Assembly: GCF_004519405.1 (NCBI RefSeq)
Contig: NZ_SGWI01000005.1
Coordinates: 186,001-250,000 of the forward strand
DNA from: Pseudomonas sp. BCA17
GTDB lineage: Bacteria; Pseudomonadota; Gammaproteobacteria; Pseudomonadales; Pseudomonadaceae
Length of the DNA stretch: 64,000 bases
Direction: 5' to 3'
Part shown: in pieces, positions 17,037-26,156 of the stretch
How the letters are laid out: every line of letters begins with the position of its first letter
Numbering within the stretch: position 1 is the stretch's first letter
Position numbers and translations under genes: made by a program
The notes under the pieces: model-generated
Seen by the model: the letters and a program-made list of their open reading frames with translations, nothing else
The model's database searches: none
Told to the model about the DNA's origin: nothing

Positions 17037-18341
17037 GTGAAACCGGTCAAAGTAGGCATCTGTGGGTTAGGGACCGTCGGTGGCGGCACCTTCAACGTAC
17101 TTCAGCGTAACGCCGAAGAAATTTCCCGCCGTGCAGGGCGTGGGATTGAAGTGGCGCAAATTGCCACGCGTTCGCCAAAGCCTCAGTTCCAAACGACCGG
17201 TATTGCGATTACCAACGATGTCTTCGACGTGGCCACCAACCCTGAAATCGATATCGTCATCGAACTGGTCGGCGGCTACACCGTGGCGCGTGAGCTGGTG
17301 CTCAAGGCCATCGAGAATGGCAAGCACGTGGTCACCGCCAACAAGGCGCTGATCGCCGTACACGGCAATGAAATCTTCGCCAAGGCTCGCGAGAAGGGCG
17401 TGATCGTCGCGTTCGAAGCGGCCGTGGCGGGTGGTATCCCGGTGATCAAGGCGATCCGTGAGGGCCTTTCCGCCAACCGCATCAACTGGGTGGCCGGCAT
17501 CATCAACGGCACCGGTAATTTCATCCTCACCGAGATGCGCGAGAAGGGCCGTACCTTCGAAGACGTGCTGGCCGAAGCCCAGGCCCTGGGTTATGCCGAA
17601 GCCGACCCGACGTTCGACGTCGAAGGTATCGACGCCGCTCACAAGCTGACCATCCTGGCGTCTATCGCCTTTGGTATCCCGCTGCAGTTCGACAAAGCCT
17701 ACACCGAAGGCATCACCAAGCTGACCACCGCCGATGTGAACTACGCCGAAGCCCTGGGCTACCGCATCAAGCACCTGGGCGTAGCGCGCAGCACTCCGGC
17801 CGGTATCGAGTTGCGTGTACACCCGACGCTGATTCCGGCCGATCGCCTGATCGCCAACGTCAATGGCGTGATGAACGCGGTGATGGTCAACGGTGACGCG
17901 GCTGGCTCGACCCTGTTTTACGGCGCCGGCGCCGGCATGGAGCCGACCGCTTCGTCGGTGATCGCCGACCTGGTGGACGTGGTTCGCGCCATGACCAGCG
18001 ACCCGGAAAACCGCGTACCGCACCTGGCCTTCCAGCCGGACTCGCTGTCGGCCCACCCGATCCTGCCGATCGAGGCCTGCGAGAGCTCCTACTACCTGCG
18101 GATCCAGGCCAAGGATCACCCGGGCGTGTTGGCCCAAGTCGCCAGCATCCTGTCGGAACGCGGCATCAACATCGAGTCGATCATGCAGAAGGAAGTCGAG
18201 GAACAAGACGGCCTGGTACCGATGATCCTGCTGACCCATCGTGTGCTCGAACAGCACATCAACGATGCCATTCGGTCGCTCGAAGCTCTCCAGGGCGTGG
18301 TTGGACCGGTCGTTCGTATTCGCGTCGAACATTTGAATTAA
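17037..18341 (+). CDS. hom: Homoserine dehydrogenase
   Basis: A 434-residue enzyme that reduces aspartate semialdehyde to homoserine for threonine and methionine synthesis. The N-terminal Rossmann motif GICGLGTVGGGT (about residues 7-18), the catalytic core (TANKALIAVHG, GIINGTGNFILTEM, ADPTFDVEGIDAAHKL) and a C-terminal ACT domain (KDHPGVLAQVASILSERGINIE, about 355-376) that usually gives feedback control by threonine are all present. The GTG at 17037 is preferred because GGGAG lies eight bases upstream and the resulting length equals the P. aeruginosa enzyme. thrC follows, as the next pathway-linked gene. Confidence 0.97.
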   Translation: MKPVKVGICGLGTVGGGTFNVLQRNAEEISRRAGRGIEVAQIATRSPKPQFQTTGIAITNDVFDVATNPEIDIVIELVGGYTVARELVLKAIENGKHVVTANKALIAVHGNEIFAKAREKGVIVAFEAAVAGGIPVIKAIREGLSANRINWVAGIINGTGNFILTEMREKGRTFEDVLAEAQALGYAEADPTFDVEGIDAAHKLTILASIAFGIPLQFDKAYTEGITKLTTADVNYAEALGYRIKHLGVARSTPAGIELRVHPTLIPADRLIANVNGVMNAVMVNGDAAGSTLFYGAGAGMEPTASSVIADLVDVVRAMTSDPENRVPHLAFQPDSLSAHPILPIEACESSYYLRIQAKDHPGVLAQVASILSERGINIESIMQKEVEEQDGLVPMILLTHRVLEQHINDAIRSLEALQGVVGPVVRIRVEHLN

Positions 18342-18346
18342 TCCAG

Positions 18347-18420
18347 CTGCAAGCGGTTAGCTACAAGCTGCAAGTAAAAGCCGATTCGCGCTGACTTGCC
18401 GCTTGTAACTTGAAGCTTGA
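18347..18420. repeat. Imperfect inverted repeat (GCAAGCTTGTAGCTTG type)
   Basis: The hom-thrC gap holds a left arm rich in the words GCTGCAAG/CAAGC and a right arm (CTTGCCGCTTGTAACTTGAAG) that is roughly its reverse complement, able to fold into one long hairpin. Similar repeats are scattered in Pseudomonas intergenic DNA. It could attenuate hom-thrC readthrough. Confidence 0.5.
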
Positions 18421-18444
18421 AGCCCAAACCAAAGGTTTGCTTCC

Positions 18445-19854
18445 ATGCGTTATATCAGCACCCGCGGCCAGGCACCGGCCCTGAATTTCGAAGATGTTTT
18501 ACTGGCAGGCCTTGCCACCGACGGCGGCCTGTACGTGCCGGAAAACCTGCCACGCTTCACCCAGGAGGAAATCGCCTCGTGGGCCGGCCTGCCCTACCAC
18601 GAGCTGGCGTTCCGGGTTATGCGCCCGTTCGTTACCGGCAGCATTCCGGACGCGGATTTCAAGAAGATCCTGGAAGAAACGTACGGTGTGTTTTCCCACA
18701 ACGCCATCGCGCCATTGTGTCAGCTGAACGGCAACGAGTGGGTTCTCGAGCTGTTCCACGGCCCGACCCTGGCGTTCAAGGACTTCGCCCTGCAATTGCT
18801 GGGTCGCCTGCTCGATTACGTGCTGGAAAAGCGCGGCGAGCGCGTGGTGATTATTGGTGCCACCTCCGGGGATACCGGTTCGGCGGCTATCGAGGGCTGC
18901 AAACACTGCGAAAACGTCGACATCTTCATCCTGCACCCGCACCAGCGTGTGTCGCAGGTGCAACGTCGCCAGATGACCACCATTTTGGGTGACAACATCC
19001 ATAACATCGCCATCGAAGGCAACTTCGATGACTGCCAGGAAATGGTCAAGAACAGTTTCGCTGACCAGAGCTTCCTGAAAGGCACGCGCCTGGTGGCAGT
19101 GAACTCGATCAACTGGGCGCGGATCATGGCCCAGATCGTCTACTACTTCCATGCATCGCTGCAGTTGGGCGGGCCGGCGCGTTCGGTGTCGTTCTCGGTG
19201 CCCACCGGTAACTTCGGCGATATCTTCGCCGGCTACCTGGCGCGCAATATGGGCTTGCCGATCAACCAGTTGATCGTCGCCACCAACCGCAACGACATCC
19301 TGCACCGCTTCATGAGCGGCAACCAGTACGTCAAGGAAACCCTGCACGCGACCTTGTCGCCGTCCATGGACATCATGGTTTCGTCGAACTTCGAACGCCT
19401 GCTGTTCGACATGCACGGTCGCAACGGCGCAGCCATTGCCGGTTTGATGGACAACTTCAAAAGCGGTGGCGGTTTCAGCGTGGATGAAGAGCGCTGGACA
19501 GAAACCCGCAAGTTGTTCGACTCCCTGGCGGTGGACGATGCGCAGACCTGCGAAACCATCGCTGAAGTCTACGCCCAGACCGGCGAAGTGCTGGACCCGC
19601 ACACCGCTATCGGCGTGAAGGCCGCCCGCGAATGCCGGCGCAGCCTGGATATCCCGATGGTGATCCTCGGCACTGCTCACCCGGTCAAATTCCCGGAAGC
19701 GGTGGAGAAAGCGGGCGTTGGCAAGGCGCTGGAGCTGCCGGTGCACCTGGTCGACCTGTTCGAGCGTGAAGAGCGTTGCACCGTATTGGCCAATGACCTG
19801 AAAGCAGTGCAGGCATTTGTCAGCCAGCATGGCAACCGTGGTAAGCCTCTCTGA
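18445..19854 (+). CDS. thrC: Threonine synthase
   Basis: A 469-residue PLP enzyme converting O-phosphohomoserine to threonine. The N-terminal MRYISTRGQAPALNFEDVLL and the PLP lysine K112 in GPTLAFKDFALQ are typical of the long bacterial/fungal threonine synthases; GATSGDTGSAAIEGC provides the phosphate-binding loop. It follows hom after about 100 bp and probably shares its transcript, with a strong terminator directly after. Confidence 0.97.
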   Translation: MRYISTRGQAPALNFEDVLLAGLATDGGLYVPENLPRFTQEEIASWAGLPYHELAFRVMRPFVTGSIPDADFKKILEETYGVFSHNAIAPLCQLNGNEWVLELFHGPTLAFKDFALQLLGRLLDYVLEKRGERVVIIGATSGDTGSAAIEGCKHCENVDIFILHPHQRVSQVQRRQMTTILGDNIHNIAIEGNFDDCQEMVKNSFADQSFLKGTRLVAVNSINWARIMAQIVYYFHASLQLGGPARSVSFSVPTGNFGDIFAGYLARNMGLPINQLIVATNRNDILHRFMSGNQYVKETLHATLSPSMDIMVSSNFERLLFDMHGRNGAAIAGLMDNFKSGGGFSVDEERWTETRKLFDSLAVDDAQTCETIAEVYAQTGEVLDPHTAIGVKAARECRRSLDIPMVILGTAHPVKFPEAVEKAGVGKALELPVHLVDLFEREERCTVLANDLKAVQAFVSQHGNRGKPL

Positions 19855-19879
19855 TTCAAAGGCTGCTACGCGATAGGTC

Positions 19880-19907
19880 GAGCCCGTCTTCGTGACGGGC
19901 TTTTTCA
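19880..19907 (+). terminator. Intrinsic terminator of hom-thrC
   Basis: AGCCCGT-CTTCGTG-ACGGGCT followed by TTTT, 26 bp after the thrC stop codon. Confidence 0.85.
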
Positions 19908-19964
19908 TTATGGCGAGGCATACTTACGGGAGCGATCAACCTGCAAGCTGAAGGAACTCAATCG

Positions 19965-22900
19965 GTGCATGTTTTGATCCAATGGGTGGCAGTACGGCTT
20001 GCGTGCGTGTTGCTGCTTGGCTATCTGCCAGTGGGCATGGCTGCTGTCAGCCTGCCGTTCAAGCTGGTGCCGGCGTTTATCCCGCTGGAGCCTTTGCCCC
20101 TGGCTCCGGTGGAGCAACAGTGGCTGGCGGCCCACCGGGTATTGAAGGTGGGCATTTCCATTGATGATTACCAGCCGATTGATATCACCCGCGACCGCAA
20201 TCGCTACCAAGGCATCAGTGCTGACTACCTGAGTCTGGTCGGCGCGCGCCTCGGTGTGCCGATGCAGGTGCTGGGCTTTGCCGAACGTGCCCAGGCGGTT
20301 GAAGCGCTGCGCAGCGGCGCTATCGATATTCTCACCAGCGCCAATGGTTATGAGCGCAATGTGCAAGGCTTGCAGTTTACCCGGGATTACATGCCCGACT
20401 GTTCGGTGGTGGTGTTGCGCCGCGATGATATCCAGAGCGATGACCTGGCGGGTAAGAGGGTGGTGCTGCTCGACGGATATGCCAATGTCGAGAACGTGCA
20501 CGCCGCCTACCCTGACAGTCATATTATGCTTGCGCCCAACCTCTACAGCGGCCTTGAAGCACTCAAGCAGGGCGACGCCGATGCGTTTATCGGCAATGAA
20601 GTGATTGTGCGCGCCTACAAATCGCTACGGCCCTATCTGGGCCTGCAGATCAAAGAAGAAAGCCGCTTGCCACCCATCGGTTTCGCCTTCGCCACCCGTC
20701 GGGCCGACCCTTTGCTGGGGGCGATGATGGACCGTGCGCTCGAGAGCATCGACGAATCTGTGCAGCGGGAAATCCTCGCCCGTTGGACCACCGGGCTCGG
20801 CGTCGGTATAGGTGCCGAACGTATCGAGTTATCGGCTTCTGAGGGCAGGTGGGTGTTACAGCACCCGCATGTGGTGGTGGTAGCTCAGCAGTTATCGCCC
20901 TACGTGTTCAAGGACAACGACGCGCGTTGGGTAGGCTTGAACGTCGACTTGCTCAACCGTATTTCCCGCATGACCGGTTTGCAGTTTGTCTTTGAAGAGG
21001 TGAACTCCACCGCCGAAACGCTTGACTGGCTCGAAACCGGTAGGGCAGAAATGAACACTACCCTGGCCGAAAATCAGGAACGCAGGGCACTGCTCAATTT
21101 CAGTCACGGTTTCGGCGGCTCAGGCTGGGTGTTTGTCGAACCGGTTGATGCGACGCCGTTGACCGGTTTGGCTCAGTTGGCCGGCAAGGTTCTGGCTCTG
21201 CCGGCTCGGCACGTGTTGGAGAGCTACATCCGCCAGGAGCATCCGGACATCCATCTGCGCTTGGTGAGCAATTATGTTGAGGCACGTGACCGGGTGCGAC
21301 GTGGTGAGGCGGCGGCCACGTTGCAGACCGAAGCGGAAGTGCAAAGCTATCCACAGAATGATTTACGGATTGGTCGCAGTGTGGATGGCAAGTGGTCGGC
21401 CAGCAGCTTTTCGGTGCGCAAGGATCAGACTGAGCTGCTGAGTATTCTGAACAAGGCTTTGGAGGCTATGCCGGTCGCCGAGTTGAGCGCTTTGCGTCTG
21501 CGCTGGATCGGTGCGGTGGCGCTGCCCGTGCCAGCCTGGCAACGTGTACCGGCCTGGGTCTATTGGACAGTGGCAATGGCGATACTGTTTGTACTGGTAT
21601 CTCTGGTCTGGAACAGCCGGCTCAAGGGCCAGATACGCCAGCGGCTGGAGGCCGAAGCCCGTCTCAATGACCAGTTGGCGTTCAAGCGCGCCCTGTTGGA
21701 TGGTATGCCCAACCCGCTGTTTGTCCGCGACCTGGCTGGGCGCCTGGTGACCTGCAACAAAAGTTATGAACAGCAGTTGGCAACCCGTCTCGAACAGATT
21801 CAAGACCTGACGCTCATGGACAGCGGGTTGATGCCCGAGGCCACTGCCGCACGCTTGCACGCCAGCCATATGGAGCAGTTGGTCACGCAACAGCCGCTAT
21901 TTGTCGACCGAGAGCTGGAGTTCAACGGTGGCAGCTTTCACGTCTACCAGTGGACTGTGCCGTTCTTCGACGCCGAGGGACGCTTGTGCGGATTGCTGGG
22001 CGGTTGGATCGACATCAATGCACGTAAAGTCCTTGAACATCAGTTGATGGAGGCGCGCCGGGCCGCCGACCAGGCCAGCTACGCAAAAAGCGCGTTTCTT
22101 TCCACATTGAGCCACGAAATCCGTACGCCAATGAACGCCATTATTGGTCTGCTGGAATTGGAACAGCAGCGCTGCCAGGCCGCCGGACTGCCCGTGTCCG
22201 AAGGGTTGCAGGTTGCCCACCGTTCGGCACATGAACTGATCGAGTTGATGGGCGACAGCCTGGATCTCGCCAAGATCGAGGCCGGTCACATGCAGCTGGC
22301 GCCGCAATCGACCGAATTGAAAGGATTTTTCGAAGGCATCCAGCGGTTGTTCGAAGCTACGGCGAAAAAAAAAGACCTTCATCTGACCCTGGCGTTTGAC
22401 CCCGCGGCGCAGGGCTACTACTGGTTCGACCCGCTGCGTTTGCGCCAAGTCATGCACAACCTGTTGGGCAACGCGCTGAAATTTACAGAGCGGGGCGGGG
22501 TGCGTGTCAGTGTCACCTGTCGGCGCGATGAGGCTGATGCTGAATACCTGCATCTGTGCGTCGAGGACAGCGGCCCGGGTATCGACGTTGCTCAGCAGGC
22601 GAGGGTATTCAAGCCGTTTGTTCAGTCGATTGAGTTGAGCGCTGCCGGACACGGTGGCACTGGCTTGGGTTTGAGTATCTGTCAGCAGTTGGTGGAGTTG
22701 ATGGGCGGTCGTATTCGCCTTGACAGTGCTATTGGCGAGGGCACAGCGGTGTGTATTGACTTGCATTTGGTTCGGGTCAGCACCGACGACGTGGCAGCCA
22801 CGCCCACCGCTACCCTTCCGCAAACAGGCCACACATTGTCGGTGTTGGTGGTCGACGACCTGGCGGCTAACCGCATGGTGCTGGTGCAGCAGTTGCAGTT

Positions 22901-23546
22901 TCTCGGTCATCAGGTTATCGCCGTCGATTCAGCGCAAGCTGCTTTGCGCTGTTGGCGTGAGCAACGCTTTGACGTGCTGGTGACCGATTGCCAGATGCCG
23001 GGCATGTCCGGTTATGGATTGAGCAAAGCGATCCGGCGTATTGAAGCCGACGAGCAACGTCCTGCTTGTCTGCTGATAGGTTGCACCGCGAATGCGATGA
23101 AAGAAGAGCAACGACACGGCGAAGAAGCCGGGATGGATGAACTGTTGGTCAAGCCGATCACGCTGCAGCACTGGGCCCAGGTGCTCACGCGTGCGACGGC
23201 GCAGCGCTCGTTCGATATTTGCACGTTGCGCACCATGACTCAGGCGAACGGAGCGGTGCTGCACAGCATGTTGCGAGAGTTGGCAAAGAGCCTGGACCGC
23301 GAACATGAGGTCTTGGGATTGGCCTTGGCCGAGCAGGACATGGCACGTTTGAGCGCTTCGTTGCATCGCCTCAAGGGCATTTGCTCGTTGGTGGATGCCC
23401 TGCCGCTGGCCAGGGCGTGCATGGCCCTGGAAAGCTGCGCGCGTGAGTCACGTGGCCACGGGCTTGAGGCTCCTTGGTCAACGCTGTCCCAAGCTATGAT
23501 GACGTTAAGTCGTGATTTGCAACCCTATCTGCAAGTTCACGATTAG
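19965..23546 (+). CDS. BvgS/RocS-like hybrid sensor histidine kinase with two periplasmic binding domains
   Basis: A 1193-residue phosphorelay sensor. Order: signal peptide (1 to about 27), two periplasmic SBP_bac_3 (Venus-flytrap) domains (about 48-265 and 290-510), one membrane helix (about 530-548), a PAS domain (about 570-690), HisKA with H717 (LSHEIRTPMNAIIG), HATPase (NALKFTE near 835; GGTGLGLSICQQL), receiver with D1008 (VTDCQMPGMSG), and an Hpt domain with H1134 (LHRLKGIC). All phosphorelay residues are intact. The GTG at 19965 follows AAGGA. This layout is that of BvgS and of RocS1/RocS2 of P. aeruginosa, and the next two genes complete a Roc-like set. The ligand is unknown. Confidence 0.92.
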   Translation: MHVLIQWVAVRLACVLLLGYLPVGMAAVSLPFKLVPAFIPLEPLPLAPVEQQWLAAHRVLKVGISIDDYQPIDITRDRNRYQGISADYLSLVGARLGVPMQVLGFAERAQAVEALRSGAIDILTSANGYERNVQGLQFTRDYMPDCSVVVLRRDDIQSDDLAGKRVVLLDGYANVENVHAAYPDSHIMLAPNLYSGLEALKQGDADAFIGNEVIVRAYKSLRPYLGLQIKEESRLPPIGFAFATRRADPLLGAMMDRALESIDESVQREILARWTTGLGVGIGAERIELSASEGRWVLQHPHVVVVAQQLSPYVFKDNDARWVGLNVDLLNRISRMTGLQFVFEEVNSTAETLDWLETGRAEMNTTLAENQERRALLNFSHGFGGSGWVFVEPVDATPLTGLAQLAGKVLALPARHVLESYIRQEHPDIHLRLVSNYVEARDRVRRGEAAATLQTEAEVQSYPQNDLRIGRSVDGKWSASSFSVRKDQTELLSILNKALEAMPVAELSALRLRWIGAVALPVPAWQRVPAWVYWTVAMAILFVLVSLVWNSRLKGQIRQRLEAEARLNDQLAFKRALLDGMPNPLFVRDLAGRLVTCNKSYEQQLATRLEQIQDLTLMDSGLMPEATAARLHASHMEQLVTQQPLFVDRELEFNGGSFHVYQWTVPFFDAEGRLCGLLGGWIDINARKVLEHQLMEARRAADQASYAKSAFLSTLSHEIRTPMNAIIGLLELEQQRCQAAGLPVSEGLQVAHRSAHELIELMGDSLDLAKIEAGHMQLAPQSTELKGFFEGIQRLFEATAKKKDLHLTLAFDPAAQGYYWFDPLRLRQVMHNLLGNALKFTERGGVRVSVTCRRDEADAEYLHLCVEDSGPGIDVAQQARVFKPFVQSIELSAAGHGGTGLGLSICQQLVELMGGRIRLDSAIGEGTAVCIDLHLVRVSTDDVAATPTATLPQTGHTLSVLVVDDLAANRMVLVQQLQFLGHQVIAVDSAQAALRCWREQRFDVLVTDCQMPGMSGYGLSKAIRRIEADEQRPACLLIGCTANAMKEEQRHGEEAGMDELLVKPITLQHWAQVLTRATAQRSFDICTLRTMTQANGAVLHSMLRELAKSLDREHEVLGLALAEQDMARLSASLHRLKGICSLVDALPLARACMALESCARESRGHGLEAPWSTLSQAMMTLSRDLQPYLQVHD

Positions 23547-23619
23547 GACTGGTCCTATGGGGCGCCATGCGGCTTTTGGTTACTGTGCCGGTCTTTGCCC
23601 GATACCGACAGAGTTGCCC

Positions 23620-24864
23620 ATGCGTTCCCTTAAAGTGCTGATCCTTGAAGACAATCCTTTTCAATTGATGGCGCTGCACCAGATGCTCAACGCCAACGGT
23701 GTGTTCAATGTACTCACCGCCGAGACGGTCGAGACTGCCCGCCAATCCCTCGACAGCAAGGGACCGGTGGACATCGCGATCTGCGATCTCTATCTGGAGC
23801 AAGGTGATAGTCTTGAGTTGATCCGCGAACTGGCCGAGCGCAGTCTGGCCCAAGTGCTTATTCTGCTCAGCAACGCCGAGCCGGACGTGCTGCAAGGTGT
23901 GGCCAACATGGCGCGGCAACAAGGGCTGAACGTGATGGCGTGCTTGCCCAAACCTGCCTCAGCAAAGCTGATCGGCCAGGTGTTGACGGACTGCCAGGAG
24001 CGCTTGCGTGCGGGGCAGCCGGTGACCTCATGGGCGCGGGTGCGCCATTTGCTGGATCTGGGCGAACACGAACCGTTGCCGCCGTCGGCCGACACCAGCC
24101 AGGCCAGCATCGTTCGATCCGGCAGGGTCTGGTTCCAGCCGATCGTCAACCAGGCAGGCGAGCTGCAACGGGTGGAGGCATTGGCCCGTTGGCAGTTGGA
24201 CGAGCAAGAGCTGCTGTTGCCTGACGCTTTCTTGCCGGTGCTGGAATTCGCCGGCATGGAGGAAGCCTTTACCTGGCACGTGCTGGAGCAGGCGCTGGGC
24301 CTGGCTGGCCAGGTCATGGGCCAGACCGGCCACCTGTTGCAGGTGGCGGTGAATATTCCCGGGAGGATGCTTGAGCGAGAGCACTTTCCCCAAGTTCTGC
24401 AAAGTCTGCTGCAACTGCATGGCGTGCCTGCCCATGGGCTGACGCTTGAGTTGGTGGACACCTCAAGGTTGAAAACCGACAGTGCTCACGTCACCGGCCT
24501 GCTGCGCCTGCGCATGATGGGATGCAAGTTGTCTATTGGCGATTTCGGCATGGGTGGCACAAGCCTGCAGAGCTTGCTGGAGTTACCCTTCACTGAGCTG
24601 AAAATCCCGCCCGCATTTGCCAGTGGCATGGCCGGGGATGACCGCAAGGCTGCAATAGTGGCCGGCGCCATGAGCATGGCTGCGCATTTGGGCATTGGGG
24701 TGGTGATCACCGGGGTGGAAACTGCCGCGGACTATCACGCAGCCGGCAAGCTCGGAGTGGCCTGGCTGCAAGGCTGTTTTATTGCACGACCAATGGAGGT
24801 CGAGGCACTCAAGCAGTGGATCATGTTTCAGGCTACGCCAGTCCATGTTCCTGTACATAGATAA
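23620..24864 (+). CDS. RocR/PvrR-like response regulator: receiver plus degenerate EAL domain
   Basis: A 414-residue protein starting at 23620, 73 bp after the sensor gene. Residues 1-125 are a receiver with D56 (ICDLYLEQ). Residues about 165-405 are an EAL domain. Of the eight residues used by active RocR-type c-di-GMP phosphodiesterases, E186 (VEAL), N245, E277, D308, K328 and Q384 are kept, but the first aspartate of DDFGTG is G307 (IGDFGMGGTS) and the glutamate of the AEGVE motif is T364 (ITGVE). Loop 6 is also altered. It is therefore probably inactive as a phosphodiesterase and may act by binding. Its 3' end overlaps the convergent LuxR-type regulator by 32 bases. Confidence 0.9.
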   Translation: MRSLKVLILEDNPFQLMALHQMLNANGVFNVLTAETVETARQSLDSKGPVDIAICDLYLEQGDSLELIRELAERSLAQVLILLSNAEPDVLQGVANMARQQGLNVMACLPKPASAKLIGQVLTDCQERLRAGQPVTSWARVRHLLDLGEHEPLPPSADTSQASIVRSGRVWFQPIVNQAGELQRVEALARWQLDEQELLLPDAFLPVLEFAGMEEAFTWHVLEQALGLAGQVMGQTGHLLQVAVNIPGRMLEREHFPQVLQSLLQLHGVPAHGLTLELVDTSRLKTDSAHVTGLLRLRMMGCKLSIGDFGMGGTSLQSLLELPFTELKIPPAFASGMAGDDRKAAIVAGAMSMAAHLGIGVVITGVETAADYHAAGKLGVAWLQGCFIARPMEVEALKQWIMFQATPVHVPVHR

Positions 24865-25495
24865 ACAGCGCAGCATCGTTACCCAGGCCAAGCTTGCGCA
24901 TGGCGCTGACTTTCTGCGCGCTGACGGTCTGTTTGCTGCGATGCAACTGTGTGGCGATCTCGCCCACGGTCAACCCGGCGCCCAACAGGCGGATCACCTC
25001 CAGTTCTCGAGGTGATAGCTGTTGCTGGGAATGCAGGCAATCAGCGCCGACTTCCCCCGCGAGGCTCAGCGTCTGGCGAATGACCTGAGCCACATAGGTG
25101 CGTCGTTGTCGGGCGTGTCGGATCGCTTCGGGCAGCTCATTCGCCAGGCTGGCCTTGCTCAGCAAACCCATGACACCCAGTTCCAGGATGGCGTGAAACA
25201 AGCCTGCGTTATTAAGCATGGTCACCACCACAATCGGCAGATCGGGGTAGTGCCTGCGCAGATGTCCGATCAGGCGCAGCCCGTCTGCCTGAGGCTCGGC
25301 AGGCATCATGAAGTCGGTCACCAGCACATCACAGGCGCAGGTTTGCATTAGTTCAACCAGGGCTTGTGGCGAATTGGCTTCGGCGACGATGCGTACCTGC
25401 TCGTCCCCCTCCAGCACGGCGCGCAGGCCAATCAGGAAAATCGGGTGGTCGTCGGCAAGGATGATGCGCAGTGGCTGATCAGACGCGGTTATCAA
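24833..25495 (-). CDS. LuxR/NarL-type response regulator (RocA1-like)
   Basis: A 220-residue regulator: receiver about residues 8-130 with phospho-acceptor D61 (VLVTDFMMPAEPQADG) and K in LLSKA, then a LuxR helix-turn-helix (LSPRELEVIRLLGAGLTVGEIATQLHRS, about 160-187). Architecture and context match the RocA1/BvgA/EvgA output regulators fed by BvgS-like Hpt domains. It is encoded convergently with the EAL gene, sharing 32 bp of antisense 3' end, so expression of the two may interfere. In P. aeruginosa the Roc regulators control fimbrial cup genes; no such genes are in this window. Confidence 0.9.
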   Translation of the reverse strand: MITASDQPLRIILADDHPIFLIGLRAVLEGDEQVRIVAEANSPQALVELMQTCACDVLVTDFMMPAEPQADGLRLIGHLRRHYPDLPIVVVTMLNNAGLFHAILELGVMGLLSKASLANELPEAIRHARQRRTYVAQVIRQTLSLAGEVGADCLHSQQQLSPRELEVIRLLGAGLTVGEIATQLHRSKQTVSAQKVSAMRKLGLGNDAALFIYVQEHGLA

Positions 25496-25701
25496 GACAA
25501 GCTCCCATTACAATCCAGGGATTTTAGCCTGTTGATGAATGTTTTCTCTCTGTCATCTTTGCCGTGCATGCTCGACTGACTCGGGCAGATGGCGACATAA
25601 AGGTCGAACTTTCTGCTTTGAGCAAGGGTCACTTGAATGTCAGCATCTTAATGACAGTTTTGTTTTTCGAACCTTATTCGAATGATTGAGTGGTGATCGA
25701 G

Positions 25702-25986
25702 ATGGAAAGTATCAGCCTATTGCTCGAAGAAGCATTGAGCCCCTATCAGGTTACGCTGACCACCGCAGGTGTGCAGGACGATTGCCTGGTCACTGTGAAG
25801 AACCCTGCTGGCGCTATCGTGGTGGAGCGTGAAGTCGACCGCGCGCAATTAACGGATAAGCGCGTCCTGGTGGATGTGGTGGATTGCCTGCTGCGTGACC
25901 TGAAGATTGCCGAAGGGCGCCTGGAGCCGTCAGTGATTGCTGCCTTGCGCAACGCCGCCCAGACCCGCAATACAGCCCGCGCATGA
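25702..25986 (+). CDS. DUF3509 small protein
   Basis: A 94-residue soluble protein (MESISLLLEEALSPYQVTLT...) matching the pseudomonad DUF3509 family, whose members carry a central VTVKNPAGAIVVER beta-segment and a C-terminal helix (LLRDLKIAEGRLEPSVIAAL). No function is known. The ATG at 25702 is preferred over GTG codons 9 and 12 bases upstream. It stands alone, divergent from the LuxR-type regulator with about 200 bp between them, and ends in a good terminator. Confidence 0.75.
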   Translation: MESISLLLEEALSPYQVTLTTAGVQDDCLVTVKNPAGAIVVEREVDRAQLTDKRVLVDVVDCLLRDLKIAEGRLEPSVIAALRNAAQTRNTARA

Positions 25987-26104
25987 AGATTTGTTCATCT
26001 GTGGAAACTTCCCACAGCATGATCGGTCAGATTTTTTAGCAGCAAGAGCAAACATTGTGCTCCGGTGTTTGTGGCTTGTTGTACTGGTCTTTGTAGGCCA
26101 CGTT

Positions 26105-26145
26105 TAACCCCGAGTTGTCTCCCCACTGCTCGGGGTTTCTTTTTG
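26105..26145. terminator. Intrinsic terminator after the DUF3509 gene
   Basis: AACCCCGAG and CTCGGGGTT form a stem around a 14-base loop, followed by TCTTTTT. It lies between the DUF3509 gene and the convergent binding-protein gene and may serve both. Confidence 0.7.
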
Positions 26146-26156
26146 CCCGAAATTTG

